From NCBI GenBank assembly GCA_011037195.1, contig JAAEAF010000661.1, positions 124,001 to 188,000 of the forward strand: a stretch of DNA of 64,000 bases. Direction: 5' to 3'. The notes under the pieces are model-generated. The model did no database searches. It worked only from the letters and a program-made list of their open reading frames with translations, and was not told the origin of the DNA. Source of the DNA: Triatoma infestans (lineage: Eukaryota; Arthropoda; Insecta; Hemiptera; Reduviidae). The translations under genes were made by a program, and so were the position numbers. This document shows, one piece after another, positions 11,380 to 22,400 of the stretch; positions within the stretch are counted from its first letter, which is position 1; every line of letters starts with the position of its first letter.

Positions 11380-12180
11380 ACACTTCTAAATTAGTTTTAC
11401 AGTTACAGTTCTTAGAGGAATATGAGTATGAATACTCAGCTTCTCACCAAAGAGCAATATGCACGATAAATGGTCAGATATTAGAAAATCATCCCAAACA
11501 AACTTATCCCGTACTATATGTAGACCTCTTGGATTTGACCAGATCAAATCTATTACGCTGAAGCCTAAAGCTCCCACAAATGTAAAATCACCCGCTGAGT
11601 CCCCCCTGGCAGGGCCGTTCAAAACTCCGAACCCGTTATCCTCCTTAGACTGAATAAGTTCCTTTCCGCGTTCATTCGCCGTTTTTCCTTGGAGGAACGG
11701 TAATTAAGTAGAGGCAAACCCTACACAAATCCAAATCCAACTCCCCAAGTAAACCAATCCTAGAATTATAATCACCTCCCAAGAATATATCAACATCTGG
11801 ATTGTAAAAGAGATAATAGTAATTACATTTTCAACATTTTGGAGAACTAATTTCACTTTAATAGTTGGTTTGAAATAAACATTACCTAAAATATATCCTT
11901 TTTTTTATAGATGTTAATTAATATAATAATCCAATGTACAGATATATCTAACACTTCATATGAAAATGATTTATTTACCAGAACAAGAATCCCTCCACTT
12001 GGACGGCCTTTTAAATGTTCTTTAGTAACATTGCTACAGATTAGGTTATCATTTTCTATGTATTTAGTTTTGGAAAATAGGGGTTCAGAAATAAGCCAGG
12101 TTTCGGATAAAAAGATAACATCATAAGTGCACACTTTTGAAATTTGATTACCCTGTAATAAATTTAGGTTCCAATATCCA
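11380..12180 (-). pseudogene. Non-LTR retrotransposon endonuclease (EEP/APE) relic
   Basis: Reading the minus strand from about 12135 down, pieces of an exonuclease-endonuclease-phosphatase domain appear in order. These are YDVIFLSETWL (catalytic Glu), KGRPSGGILVLVNKSF, DIFLGGDYNSRIG (catalytic Asp/Asn), GDFTFVGALGFSVIDLIWS and FLISDHLSC (catalytic Asp-His). They are in different frames, with stops near 11700-11760. No reverse transcriptase follows below 11380, so only the N-terminal domain of ORF2 survives. Confidence 0.75.
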
Positions 12181-12659
12181 TTAATATTCCAGACATTACT
12201 TTAATCGGAGTTACAGAGACATTTACTTCTGTGAATTGGTCTTTAGAACTAAAACATTATCAGTGGGCAAAATTTCCTTCAAATGGCCGATTTTCTCAGT
12301 AAAAAACTCAAAGCTTTTCTGCAAAACATAACTTCCCCGCCCATCTTTCGTTATTTGACTCGGGAAAAATTAGCAAATTTGGAGGGAGTTTCGCCTCATC
12401 ATGCCTATAACCGCAACTGATTACAGTTCTTTCTGTTTTTGGTTCTTTTTCTCATAAGATGGCACTTTGAAAATTATTAAGCATTGCGAAAAGTTTTTCG
12501 TCTCAAAACCAATGGAATTAACGACACAAAATAAAATCTTATAGAAATTTGGGTGAAAGTGGTACCAAATGAAGGCTTATATTTTGAAGTCCAAGATATT
12601 CAAATTTACTTTTTAAACTGCTTTTATGTCCAAAAATTGTTGTAACTATCAATAAGATA
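12181..12659. other. Intergenic, nothing assigned
   Basis: Possibly more decayed retroelement sequence between the endonuclease and copia relics, but no motif is readable. Confidence 0.35.
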
Positions 12660-12780
12660 ATAGGCTACTTCGTTTGAAAACCAAAGTCCGATATCAGAAA
12701 GGGCAGCTACATTGCTTCTTGCTGCAATTAGGGCTGTGTTATATTCTGCTTCGGTTGAGGGAAGGGAAACGGTTGTTTGA

Positions 12781-12827
<47 letters not shown>

Positions 12828-12965
12828 AACGAGATCCAGCAGTTGACTTTCTGTCTACAGAATACCTCGGTCTGCATCAGAATAAATAGTAATTTTTAGT
12901 GATGATTGTGCTTTGATATCCAATTTGAAGTTTAAGTTTTGCATTACACATTTTAGCTGCTGCTT
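12660..12965 (-). pseudogene. Ty1/copia RNase H relic split by a poly(T) tract
   Basis: On the minus strand the order is CVMQNLNFKLDIKAQS, ITIYSDADRG (copia YSDADW motif), a frameshift, VDRKSTAGSR (copia DRKSTSG motif), 43 uninterrupted T (A at 12784-12826 on the plus strand), then QTTVSLPSTEAEY (copia SxSSTEAEY motif) and ALIAARSNV. Only about 15 residues would normally separate the last two motifs, so the homopolymer has replaced that segment at nearly the same length. No rest of the element is seen. Confidence 0.75.
12784..12826. repeat. 43-nt homopolymer (A)43
   Basis: An uninterrupted run of A on the plus strand, inside the copia RNase H relic. Confidence 0.95.
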
Positions 12966-13259
12966 GCAGTTTCCTAATATAAAAAAATCTGGTGTGAAAC
13001 ACTCACACAACTTTCTCTTACTCAAGTTCTCAAAATTATAATTGACAATTTTTATAGTTTGTGTACCAACTTTAATGAGATTCGTCGAAAACTGAAAACA
13101 CTGTTCAATAAAAGCGCACTTCCGGTTTACTAATTTTCTTGAAACTCGGAATTTTGGCCATGTATTTATTTCTAATATTTTGTTTGGATGATACAATTGT
13201 ATAATCAACTGTGATAGCTTCAGAGACATTTTCCGTGGTAGCCTGCTTCTTTTTGTGGT

Positions 13260-13297
13260 CATCGACCGGTTTCGGGCGTTCGCCCATCTTCAGGATG
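13260..13297 (-). ncRNA. Hammerhead-ribozyme-like core
   Basis: Intact core in the left arm: CATC, CTGAAGA, T, GGGC-GAAC-GCCC, GAAA, CCGGTC, GATG on the minus strand. Confidence 0.55.
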
Positions 13298-13394
13298 CGT
13301 TTTTCAGACAGTGTGACAACACAGACTTGCACAGAGCAAACTTAGTTTCCAGTCCGTGAAAAGTCTGTGTTGTCCCACTGTCTGAAAAAAAACG

Positions 13395-13432
13395 CATTCT
13401 GAAGATGGGCGAACGCCCGAAACCGGTCGATG
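13395..13432 (+). ncRNA. Hammerhead-ribozyme-like core
   Basis: Right-arm core. Stem I reads CATT/GATG, so the innermost base next to CTGAAGA no longer forms a Watson-Crick pair (a G-T wobble remains). Confidence 0.5.
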
Positions 13433-14589
13433 ACCTCAAAAATGAAGCAGGCTACCACTGAAAATGTCTCTGATGCTTTCCAGCTCTGCGGAACCAACCA
13501 CCACAACAACTGTGATAGCACTTTAGAGAAAAATATAACCCCACCCCTCTCCTAAAAGTGCCCTTAAATAAATTTTTCCAGAGAAATGTTTCAAATAAAA
13601 ATTGTAGATCATTGCATGTTTAGTTTATATGCCAAGTTTCAAGAAAATCGTCGGAGCCATTTTTGAGAAAATTGCGAAAAAGGGAAAAAATCATTCAGTA
13701 AAGTGGTAAAGTAAACGCACTTCCGGTTATCCGATTTTTTTCAAACTCGGAATTTCAACAACATATTTAATTTTAATCAACATTATTTAGATGACAGAAT
13801 TATCTAATAAACTGAAATAGCACTTTAGATGAAAACCTAATCCCACCTCTCCCCCAAAAGTGCCCTTAAATGCATTTTTCTGGAGAAATGTTTCAAATAA
13901 AAGTTGTAGCCTTTGTATGTGTGGTTGATGTACTAAGTTTAAAGAAAATCGTCGGAGCCATTTTTGAGAAAAATGCCAAAAAAGTAAAAAACCAACAAGT
14001 AAAGTGGTACTTCCGGTTGAGGAATTTTGACAGATAACGTACAGTCAGATCCATGGTGACCCCTAAACGGAATATCAAATTTCAACTTTCTACGATTTTT
14101 TCGTTTTTGAGCTATGCTGTTCACATACATATACACACACACACACACACACACAGAGAACATTTGCTAAAAACCACTTTTTTGGACTCAGGGGACCTCA
14201 AAACGGATATTGCCGGTGAAAACTCGATATCGAAAATTTGACACGATTACAATACTTCCTCTTACTAGGACTAAGAGAAAGTAAAAATAAGTTGACCTTT
14301 TCATTTATCAGACTAATATTTGCCATTGCTTGATGTTTTTCCCGGCGTCTTTTTCGGGTATCTGTTGAAGAATAATATCCCATATATCTTCCAGCAGAGC
14401 AATATTTCCATTTTAAGTTTCTAAATTTAATCATTCGTGTTATTCATCTTTTTTACTAAACAAATTTCTTACCTTCTTTGCTTCGCCATTTGTTAAGGCT
14501 CATAATCTAATGAATTGATTTAAATGTGATCAATACCTTCAAAATTAAAATATAACTTTTTTAACCACACGCACAATTTTACAGTTTTT

Positions 14590-14915
14590 TTTTTTTTTAA
14601 TTTTCTCAAAATCTGGTACAACAATTTTCTTTAAACTTGGAATGCTTGCTGCATACATGAAACGTATCACTTTCGTTAGAAATATTTTTCTGATTTTGGG
14701 ATCTGTCAGTTTAAATTAAATTTGCTTGTTATTTCTGGCATAGCGTTCCACATAAGGCCGCTCAGATACACAGTAAAATCGCACCATCATTTTTATGGCC
14801 AGGCCAACTAAACCTCGTAACATTGCAACTTTAAGAAAATTTCTTGATTAAATTGTATTAATTAGAGTAAGAGAAAGTCGTGTGTGTGTTCCATACCAAA
14901 TTTTTTTTTTCTCGC
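14590..14915 (-). repeat. R1 repeat fragment
   Basis: It contains 'ttttctcaaaatctggtaca' and 'tttctttaaacttggaatgc', then ends at the R1 terminus AGAGTAAGAGAAAGTCGTGT with a 'ccataccaaatttttttt' tail. Confidence 0.6.
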
Positions 14916-14989
14916 AAAAATATAATTCTAGGAGAATTCCAAGGGGTCTTTGACCACATTACTTTAAATTGTCAAAACAGTCGGCACTC

Positions 14990-15200
14990 ACTTGAGAAGA
15001 AATAAAACAAGCAATGTTCAAAGAGAGCACCAATCCATAGCCGAAGGGAAAACTTGGGCCAAGTGGATGGAACAGCAGCTACCGCATTATTTGGCATGTA
15101 AGGTAGAAGTGGCAAACTTTCGAGCAGCCACAGGCCACGTCTTCCTATAGAGCCATCTCCACCGCATTGGCCCTATACGGAAACTTACATTTCTTCTATA
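14990..15200 (+). pseudogene. Non-LTR retrotransposon 3'-end (post-RNase H) relic
   Basis: In one frame the plus strand reads GKTWAKWMEQQLPHYLACK, VEVANFRAATGHVFL, a stop, then SHLHRIGPI. The 'FR..TGH..L..HLHRIG' pattern is the hallmark of the C-terminus of I/Jockey-type ORF2 proteins, just before their final zinc finger. It is a short, dead fragment. Confidence 0.7.
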
Positions 15201-15389
15201 AATCGAATCTATGTTTTGTGGACAAAACTGGTAACAATGGCTACATAATTTACCAAATAACTCTAACGAATTTTCAATTTCATTTTGGCAACTAATTAAT
15301 CATTAAAGACTTTCTATAGACTAGCTGATTATTCGCTGCCACCTATGATTGTAATGTCATATCATGTAAACTAAGTTTTATGCGTTTTT

Positions 15390-15545
15390 TTTTGTTTATT
15401 TAAGGCGCCTTAACATCTGTGGTCATTTGCGCCCAGAGCCTTCTCAGTGCACTGCCGTCCTCCGGACAGTGTTCTCCCGTTACAAATGACAGATCCCGTT
15501 CTCCCATCACCGGACAGTGAACTGTAGAGGCTCCTTTAAATGTAA
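15390..15545 (-). repeat. SINE body copy
   Basis: The minus strand reads GAGCCTCTACAGTTCACTGT, CCGGTGATGGGAGAACGG, then GGAGGACGGCAGTGCACTGA, GAAGGCTCTGG. The poly-A-like side faces TTTTTTTT at 15387. It shares the body with the copies at 18370, 54690, 54940 and 55860. The tRNA-like head is missing here. Confidence 0.6.
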
Positions 15546-16285
15546 AGGGGTAATCAGAATAAGGATGACATACGTCCAAAACAGAAAAGGTTAAGTAGGG
15601 TGTGGCGGAAATAGTTAGGCAAAATAGTTATTCTATACTGATAACTCAATTCGAGAGGGAGAATTATAGTGATTCCAATTGATTTAAAGATATAACATTG
15701 TGTTAAAAATATTTTTATAGAAAATTACTAAGCCACCACTCGGTCGGCAAAGACACTTTTCTTTTGTTGCACTCGAAATATAATAAGAATACTCCTTTAG
15801 GAAATACGGTACATTAATTAATTTTCTGACAACCCAGGTTTCGTGAAGCAAAGAATGTCATAACGAAGAAGAAAATTAATTGAGTACTATCGAGATTATT
15901 TATACAATTGAAGCCAATCATAATAGGGAGGTCGACATAGAATGACTAATTTGAAACTTAAAAGCCAAGACAGTAACCGTTCTAAAGGTTATCTGGGAAC
16001 ATGTCTTTAACGATTTATTAGGTGAAGAAAATATTTACACCGTGTATATCATTTTTATTATTCATATTTTACAGAGAATATTTACAAATTAACTATATTT
16101 TTTTTTTGTAAATTCCGTAACACTTTACAATTATAAAGTAACATATCTCTAATTCGATTATGGATACCTACAACTTGATTCCTAAATGATTCAAAACAAC
16201 TAAATCGTAAATATTTCTACGATAATTAGTTTCGATTATAATTTTAAAATTTGTTTAATTTTTTCAAACAATAAAAAAAGAAGTT
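15546..16285. other. 3' flank of the M3-like gene
   Basis: AT-rich, no gene. A minus-strand AATAAA (TTTATT at about 16054-16059 on the plus strand) lies about 230 bp past the stop codon and could serve polyadenylation, but this is weak evidence. Confidence 0.35.
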
Positions 16286-16412
16286 CTATTTTACTGAATC
16301 TGGAAAAGTTGTAGCCAGGAACGCTTCAGGCGTTGCATCTCTTCCTTGAAATCTTCTAAACACTTCGCTAGCATGACAACTGCCGCCAAATGCGAGAAAA
16401 GTATCACGAAAT
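16286..16412 (-). CDS. M3-like gene, exon 14 (stop)
   Basis: FRDTFLAFGGSCHASEVF, RRFQGRDATPEAFL and the C-terminus PDSVK, then TAG. It matches the 'GGS....v...F.GR.P....L' ending of M3A enzymes. Confidence 0.9.
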
Positions 16413-19400
16413 CTAAATATATAAAAAAGAATACCAAATGAATTTATGTCTCATAATACATTAAAAAAAAACAAATTCATAAACACTAACACATACCTAT
16501 CACCAATGTTACTGGAATCCGGATCTGCTTTGAACGTATTAAAAGCATCTGTCGCTAAAATTTTGGACCACAATTTTGAATACACCGCACAAGACATTCC
16601 TTGTGATATTGAAGCGGTAAAACTAAGCGGATGTGCATCGCCTTTGTGAAATGGTAAACAAAAATATTCTGGCCACATATTTCTCACTATACTTAACCAG
16701 AAATCTTTACTGAAAAATAATTAAAAAAAAAAAAAATTAATTAAAAATTCCTTCTACAAGTTATAAAAATAGTAAGAATCATATAGGTAAAAGAAAATAT
16801 GAACAAAATTCAAGAGTTTAAATTACCTGGTATGTAAATTAATATCCAAATTAGCTAAATAGATCTCATTGCACACATGAAATCCAGGCATATGACCTAA
16901 TATTGGTGCAAGATTTGAAACTGGTATTGTCTCTTTCGTATTATAATGTCCTGATATTTCTCGAACAACTTCAGGATCGGTTAACCTACAAAATATAAAA
17001 TGATCTATTTAGTATTTTTAAATATTATTCAATTTTAACTATGAAATATTTATTGTAAATTCAAAGTTGCATATGTCAGATAAGTAGCTTCCACCTTAAT
17101 TGTTTCCTGAGAATAAACTAATTTAACGGAAGAAATATGTTTCGACTATGAGAACTGGCTGAGAATAAATGTTCACAATTTGCTTTGTTTCCGACAATTC
17201 CTGTCCTACGAGAACAATAAAAGGTAGTACAGCCTTTTGTAGCCAGCCCAACCAAATATTGTAAACATTGCAGGAACAAACTTTGTTAATTAAATTGTAT
17301 TAATTGGAGTAAGAGAAAGTCGTGTGAGTGTTTCACAATTGGTTTTTTTAGGCTACATAATATCAGGATCAAGAAGTCGAAACTCCATGGTTACAAAATT
17401 TAATGTTCATGGAGGAGAGAGTTGTCTCGATCTTTTGGTAAAAGCTTTTTACTGCTTAGTGAAATTAGGATACATTCAGGAAATTATAAAAGCTGTTATA
17501 TAAATAAATAAATAGATAGATAAATAGATAAATTACTTACAGAAGTGACATAAAGTTACTGACGATATTTACTGCATCCCATTCTACATTATTTAAACCG
17601 GAAACTTCTAGATAATTAACTACGCTCAAAACTTGTTGCAATGCTTCTCCGAACTGTTTGCAAAGTACAAATATTATTATGAATTTTTATACAGTAAAAA
17701 TAGGTATATTTGGTATTAAGTAGATCATTGTTGACAAACCTTACTAAACAGTATGTTTACATCTTTCAAAGTTAGTAGCGAAGGTTGTTTAGGCGACTGC
17801 GAAGCTGGAAAGTTTAATAAGAGCGCAGCTATTGGTGGACTGGGTCCTAATGCTCTCGCTTTAGGTCGCATACAGATTACTTGTCCTACTTCAGTAAATA
17901 ATTTATTATTCCTAAAAAAAAAAAAAAAAAATAATAGTTATTTATAATGATATATAATATAAAAATTAACCAGTGAATACTTATATTAAAATGTATTTCT
18001 CACCTACGAAATGGATCTATATAGAGAACCGCTAATGGTTTTACATTATCTACTTCATATATTTTATACACTTTACAATCTGGATGCCATGTAGTTATGT
18101 CAGCAGCTTCTTCAATTTTTAAATTAAAACAGCTTGATACAGTCTTTATAAGTCCGCTCAATACTTTCTCATATGGAAAAAATTCTTTCATTTTTTGATC
18201 ATCCCAACTTAAAAAAAAAAATATATATCTGGTGTGAAACTTCAGTTAATAAAATTAACTGAATTGACAAATTTTCTTTAAACATTGAATTTTTAGAGCC
18301 ATAACACAAATATAGAAGGGTAAATTACATGCTGATAGTCAACTTTGGCTCAGCCAGTCATTTCAATCTATCTATCAGTCATTACAGCTCACTGTCCGGT
18401 CATGGAGAGTTTGTCTGTAACGAAAGAAACTGTCCGGAGGCCGGCAGTGCACTGAGAAGGCTCCGAACTTTGGGATAGCTATATGGACCCTGAAGGGCTT
18501 TGGATAGCATAGAGCTTGATCCCTCCCCACAGACAAAAAAAAATTACACAATTTTCAATTAACTTTATGTGAAAAAGCCTTTTTTCTTTGCTTTTGTTTC
18601 ATAACTTACTGATACAAAGATAACTTCTGTTTTCTTTCCCAATATGGTATATCCCATAATTCTAAAGTTCCATTAAAACCGCTTTCTTCAGCGAAACTCT
18701 GCAATGAGTTCAATTCTTTTTCTTGATGTGGTCTGGCTGTTTGCAAATTAGAAATATATTAATTGCTTTTATATAGAAATTTGGCGGAATTATTAAAGTT
18801 ATGTATTGCACTAGTTACCTATTTCAAGAATTTTCCCCAGTGTATTGTTTATATTTTCCACTGATCCCGCCATTTTGGTTTCCATTGACATATGAGCAAA
18901 AGAGTCATAACCAAGTACTCTGGCCATGTCTCTCCTGAAATAATATTTTTGATTTATGAATCTCAGTCGAGCCTAATTTTGATTTCTTTTATTATTTTCC
19001 TTCTAATTCCTTATTATTATTATTTGATCAAATTTTGTTCATTACCTAATTTGCCGTATGTTTTCTAGATGTTCAGAGTTATTAAGTTCCCTAGGCCCTT
19101 CATTTGAAGCAACCTGCCTACCTGCTAACCATGCGTTCCATCTTAAATTACGATCTGGGCAATATTGCAAAAACTTATCCAGAATTTTCAGAGTCACCTT
19201 CCAAGGACCTTTGTATGGATCTTTACTGTGAAAAAAGATTCTATTTTATTTAAGTAAAATATCAACTATTTCTAATAAAAGGACATGTTGATTTTCAAAC
19301 AATTAACGGTGGTATATTGGCGACCTATTTCTTTTCACATTCAAATAGTTATTCGGTACTAAGATATTCAATTTGAGAAGTTAATCTACATCAGTAACAT

Positions 19401-22400
19401 ACCACTTAGGGATCGCTGTTTTGCTGCTGCTTCAGGCAAAAGTAACTTAACAACATTCATTCTTAAGAATGAGTGAAATGGGTTGCCGACAGTCCAAAAT
19501 AGTGGTCGAGTCCATGTAGATGAAATGTTTTTTTGTATTTCAAAGATTTTTTTTTTCTAAATGCTTTTTTTTCCGCTCCTCTCCGACAGGGAGAAATGGG
19601 AAAGCCACTTCTTCAAGGATATTGGCGCCCATCTCGGTCTAATCCAACTGATGAAACTACAGTGAATTTGGCCGAAAGAATACGAAAGGGGTTGACTATA
19701 TCAATGTTCAAAAACAATTCTTGAGTTTGACCAATTAACGTTTTTCATCATAATTTAGAAGCCATTTTTCAAATAAGTTTTAGTCATTAATGAAGACTTT
19801 TACTATAAAATAAATTAAACCAAGTAGGAATGAAATCTAATTATCGCCAAAATAATAACTAAACTAATAACATTACGTTCCCAACCTTATTTCATTTAAA
19901 ACCTTCCTTTCTGTACACCAAATACGAACACTCACTGTCACTCCCCCATCCACAATCACACAATACAAATAAACTGCAGTTTTGATGTGCAACTAAGTTA
20001 AGACTTAGTGGACTAAACAGACAAGCACTAGATCATCATCACAGACCCCCTCATTCCCATCTAAATACTGAACACTTCAAAGGCATCTTACATCGGACCT
20101 CCTTAGTCGAGATTTTGAAGTATAAAAAAAAAAAAAAATCCATTCACATCTATTGTTTGGAATGCGAAAGATCAGGTTCAAGATTTTCTCGTTTGAAACC
20201 AGAGATGTCTGTGAAAGAATTAGGCTGTTTTTTTCTTTAACATGCATGCTCTAGCATCTGTGAATTTTAGATAGAGCGGGTCTGAAACTGGATATCAAAT
20301 CATGATTAGGTAAATTTCTTTGGAACAGTAAATATGATCTCAGAGGATAGTGAAAGGTTTGATCTCTTTCCATGGATTGATTATTAAACATCGTAGAAAA
20401 TTAGAAATAAACTCAACATGTCTCCGTAATGAACATATCATAAAACAGTTTTAAGCCAGAGCCAGTTTTCTCACGCTTCTCTGTAAAAGATATGAAATGG
20501 AGGAAATCGAAAGTGAAAAAAATTACTGTCTCCTCAATGGCAATGATTAGTATGAAAACAAAATAATTATCAAATAAATATATATACACCTTAGAGACAT
20601 TGTCTGGAGTAAATCTTCAGGAAAATCTCTTGTTATTATCGGATCATCAATGATATGAGCGTATTTTTCCGAGCTAACCTAAAAATGATAAAACGTTTCA
20701 AATTATTACAAACATTATGGACCTGGAAATATCATATAGGAAATGGTACTGGTTGCTTCACTGAACACAGAAAAAATAATTCTTATAAAATGCTTTTTAA
20801 TTTTTTTTTTTTTTTTTTGGACAGATGAAACGGTTTGCCATTATTTTTAAAGAGATTACCTTGACTCGATGATTAAATTTCGCAGTTTCATTGGCCAAAT
20901 CTTTTGACAATTCAGCAAAAGCTTCCCTTTTATTGCCATCTAAATCTAATCCATTTAGTTTTCCTTCAACAAGAAACTTGGATACGACTCTTTGTTCTTC
21001 TTCAGTCAATTTGCTAACATCTTGATTCTAGAAATGTAAATAATAATATATGTAGATATAAAATACCTGATGTGAAACATTCACCCAACTTTCTCTTATT
21101 GCAATTATAAAACTAACAATTTTCGTTTTAACTTGGATATTTTTACTTAGCTTCAAAATAAATACAGCGATGTTGGGGATAGATAAATCTGTGGCGTTGA
21201 AATGAATACATTTTTGTCCAGAAGAGAACGCCAATAACACTGAACTGACCTACATAAACATTCGAAATTTAACGTCACAATTCCCCAGATAAAAATCTAT
21301 TTTACCGATTTTTTCCCTCAAGAAGTTTCGTAGGCAATTTTGAGTCGATCGAAGAACTGGCCGAAGCGACAACCCCCAACCTGGAGGACCAGGAAATTTT
21401 TCTCGGGGTTCTCTTCCTCTAGACAGATTGCCCTTACCGCGGCATGAATGATCCCATTGTTAGATAACAAGAAAACAGGGTAAGGGAGAGGGGAGGGAGA
21501 GAGAGAAAGCAGAAGGAAAGGAAGTGGGAGCCTGATCCCACGGACAATGAGTTCAGCGGTTTTCTCTTTCAGTCCCCTCTTACGACAAGCAGAGACCATA
21601 TGAAGGTATACTATTCCCCTCCACAGGGATATAAAAATATTTCAAATAAAAGTGATACGTTCATATCTAAGTAAATAACGTTCCAAGCTGACAGAAAATA
21701 GTGTAGCTGTTTCAGTGATCATTCAAACCATCCAGCCTATTCAGTGAAGGCGCAGTTTTGGTAAACAATTTTGTTCAAGTTTGGAATTCTAGCAAAACAC
21801 CTTCATACTAAGGAAGCGAACGAACCAAGCATTGTATTGAAATGGTGCTTTAATTAAAGTTTAAGAGCGTTCCCTCAGAACTTCCCTTAAGGAAAATAAT
21901 TCTTGGAAAAATGCTTCAAATAAAAGTTACGACACTGATGTGCATAGAGAGTATACGAAGTTTAAATAATATCGTTGGAGCCATTTTCGAAAAAAAAAAA
22001 ACGAAAAACTAAAAAAAAAAATCTGAAGAAGTTGCACTTCCAGTTCATGGATTTGACCAAAACTTTATAGTCACATGAAGAAATGATACTTAAACGAAAT
22101 ATCAAGTTTGAGCTCGCAGCGATTTTTCGTTTTTGAGATATTTTGAACACATACCCAGCCTATTCTCTAAAAACATTTCTTTCGCAAAGGACCTCAAACA
22201 AATATTTCTAATGTAAACTCATTTCCGAAAATATGATACAATCGCAATACTTCAACTTACAGAATGATAGAGAAACTAAACATATCTTAGGTTAACAAGC
22301 AGGTTGTTTTTGCTCTAATAATTTACCATTTGAAATTAAATAAATTAAATATTTGGCCCAGATTATGGGCGATACATAAATAAATGCATAATGCTTAGGA

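Larger units (their letters stand above)
13220..13508. mobile_element. Penelope-like fold-back element, copy 4 (full)
   Basis: Arms run TCAGAGACATTTTCCGTGGT ... AAAATGTCTCTGA, with the one-sided extension ending CCACCACAACA on the right. The flanking direct repeat is ACTGTGATAGC. It occupies the same R1 position as copy 1 (394-680), in the matching orientation relative to R1. Confidence 0.65.
12984..14289 (+). repeat. R1 interspersed repeat, copy B, interrupted by a fold-back element
   Basis: It starts TCTGGTGTGAAACACTCACA, CAACTTTCTCTTACT, and ends CTTACTAGGACTAAGAGAAA, GTAAAAAT. The ends therefore form an imperfect inverted repeat around ACTTTCTCTTACT. Inside are two ~302-bp subrepeats (CACTTTAGAG at 13519 and CACTTTAGAT at 13821), each with 'acttccggtt', a CCCACC stretch and 'gccatttttgagaaa', and a (CA)n tract at 14130-14155. 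The fold-back element at 13220-13508 splits the first subrepeat. Non-coding; class unknown. Confidence 0.8.

Noticed and set aside
13105..13332. 75-codon ORF reading MGERPKPVDD within fold-back arms (also seen at 4962-5180 and 5818-6162)
   Set aside because: The same peptide stretch appears in each fold-back copy simply because the hammerhead arm is open in that frame; lengths and ends differ.
17753..17947. 64-codon plus-strand ORF
   Set aside because: Antisense shadow of exon 10 of the M3-like gene, ending in a poly(A)-type run at the acceptor.
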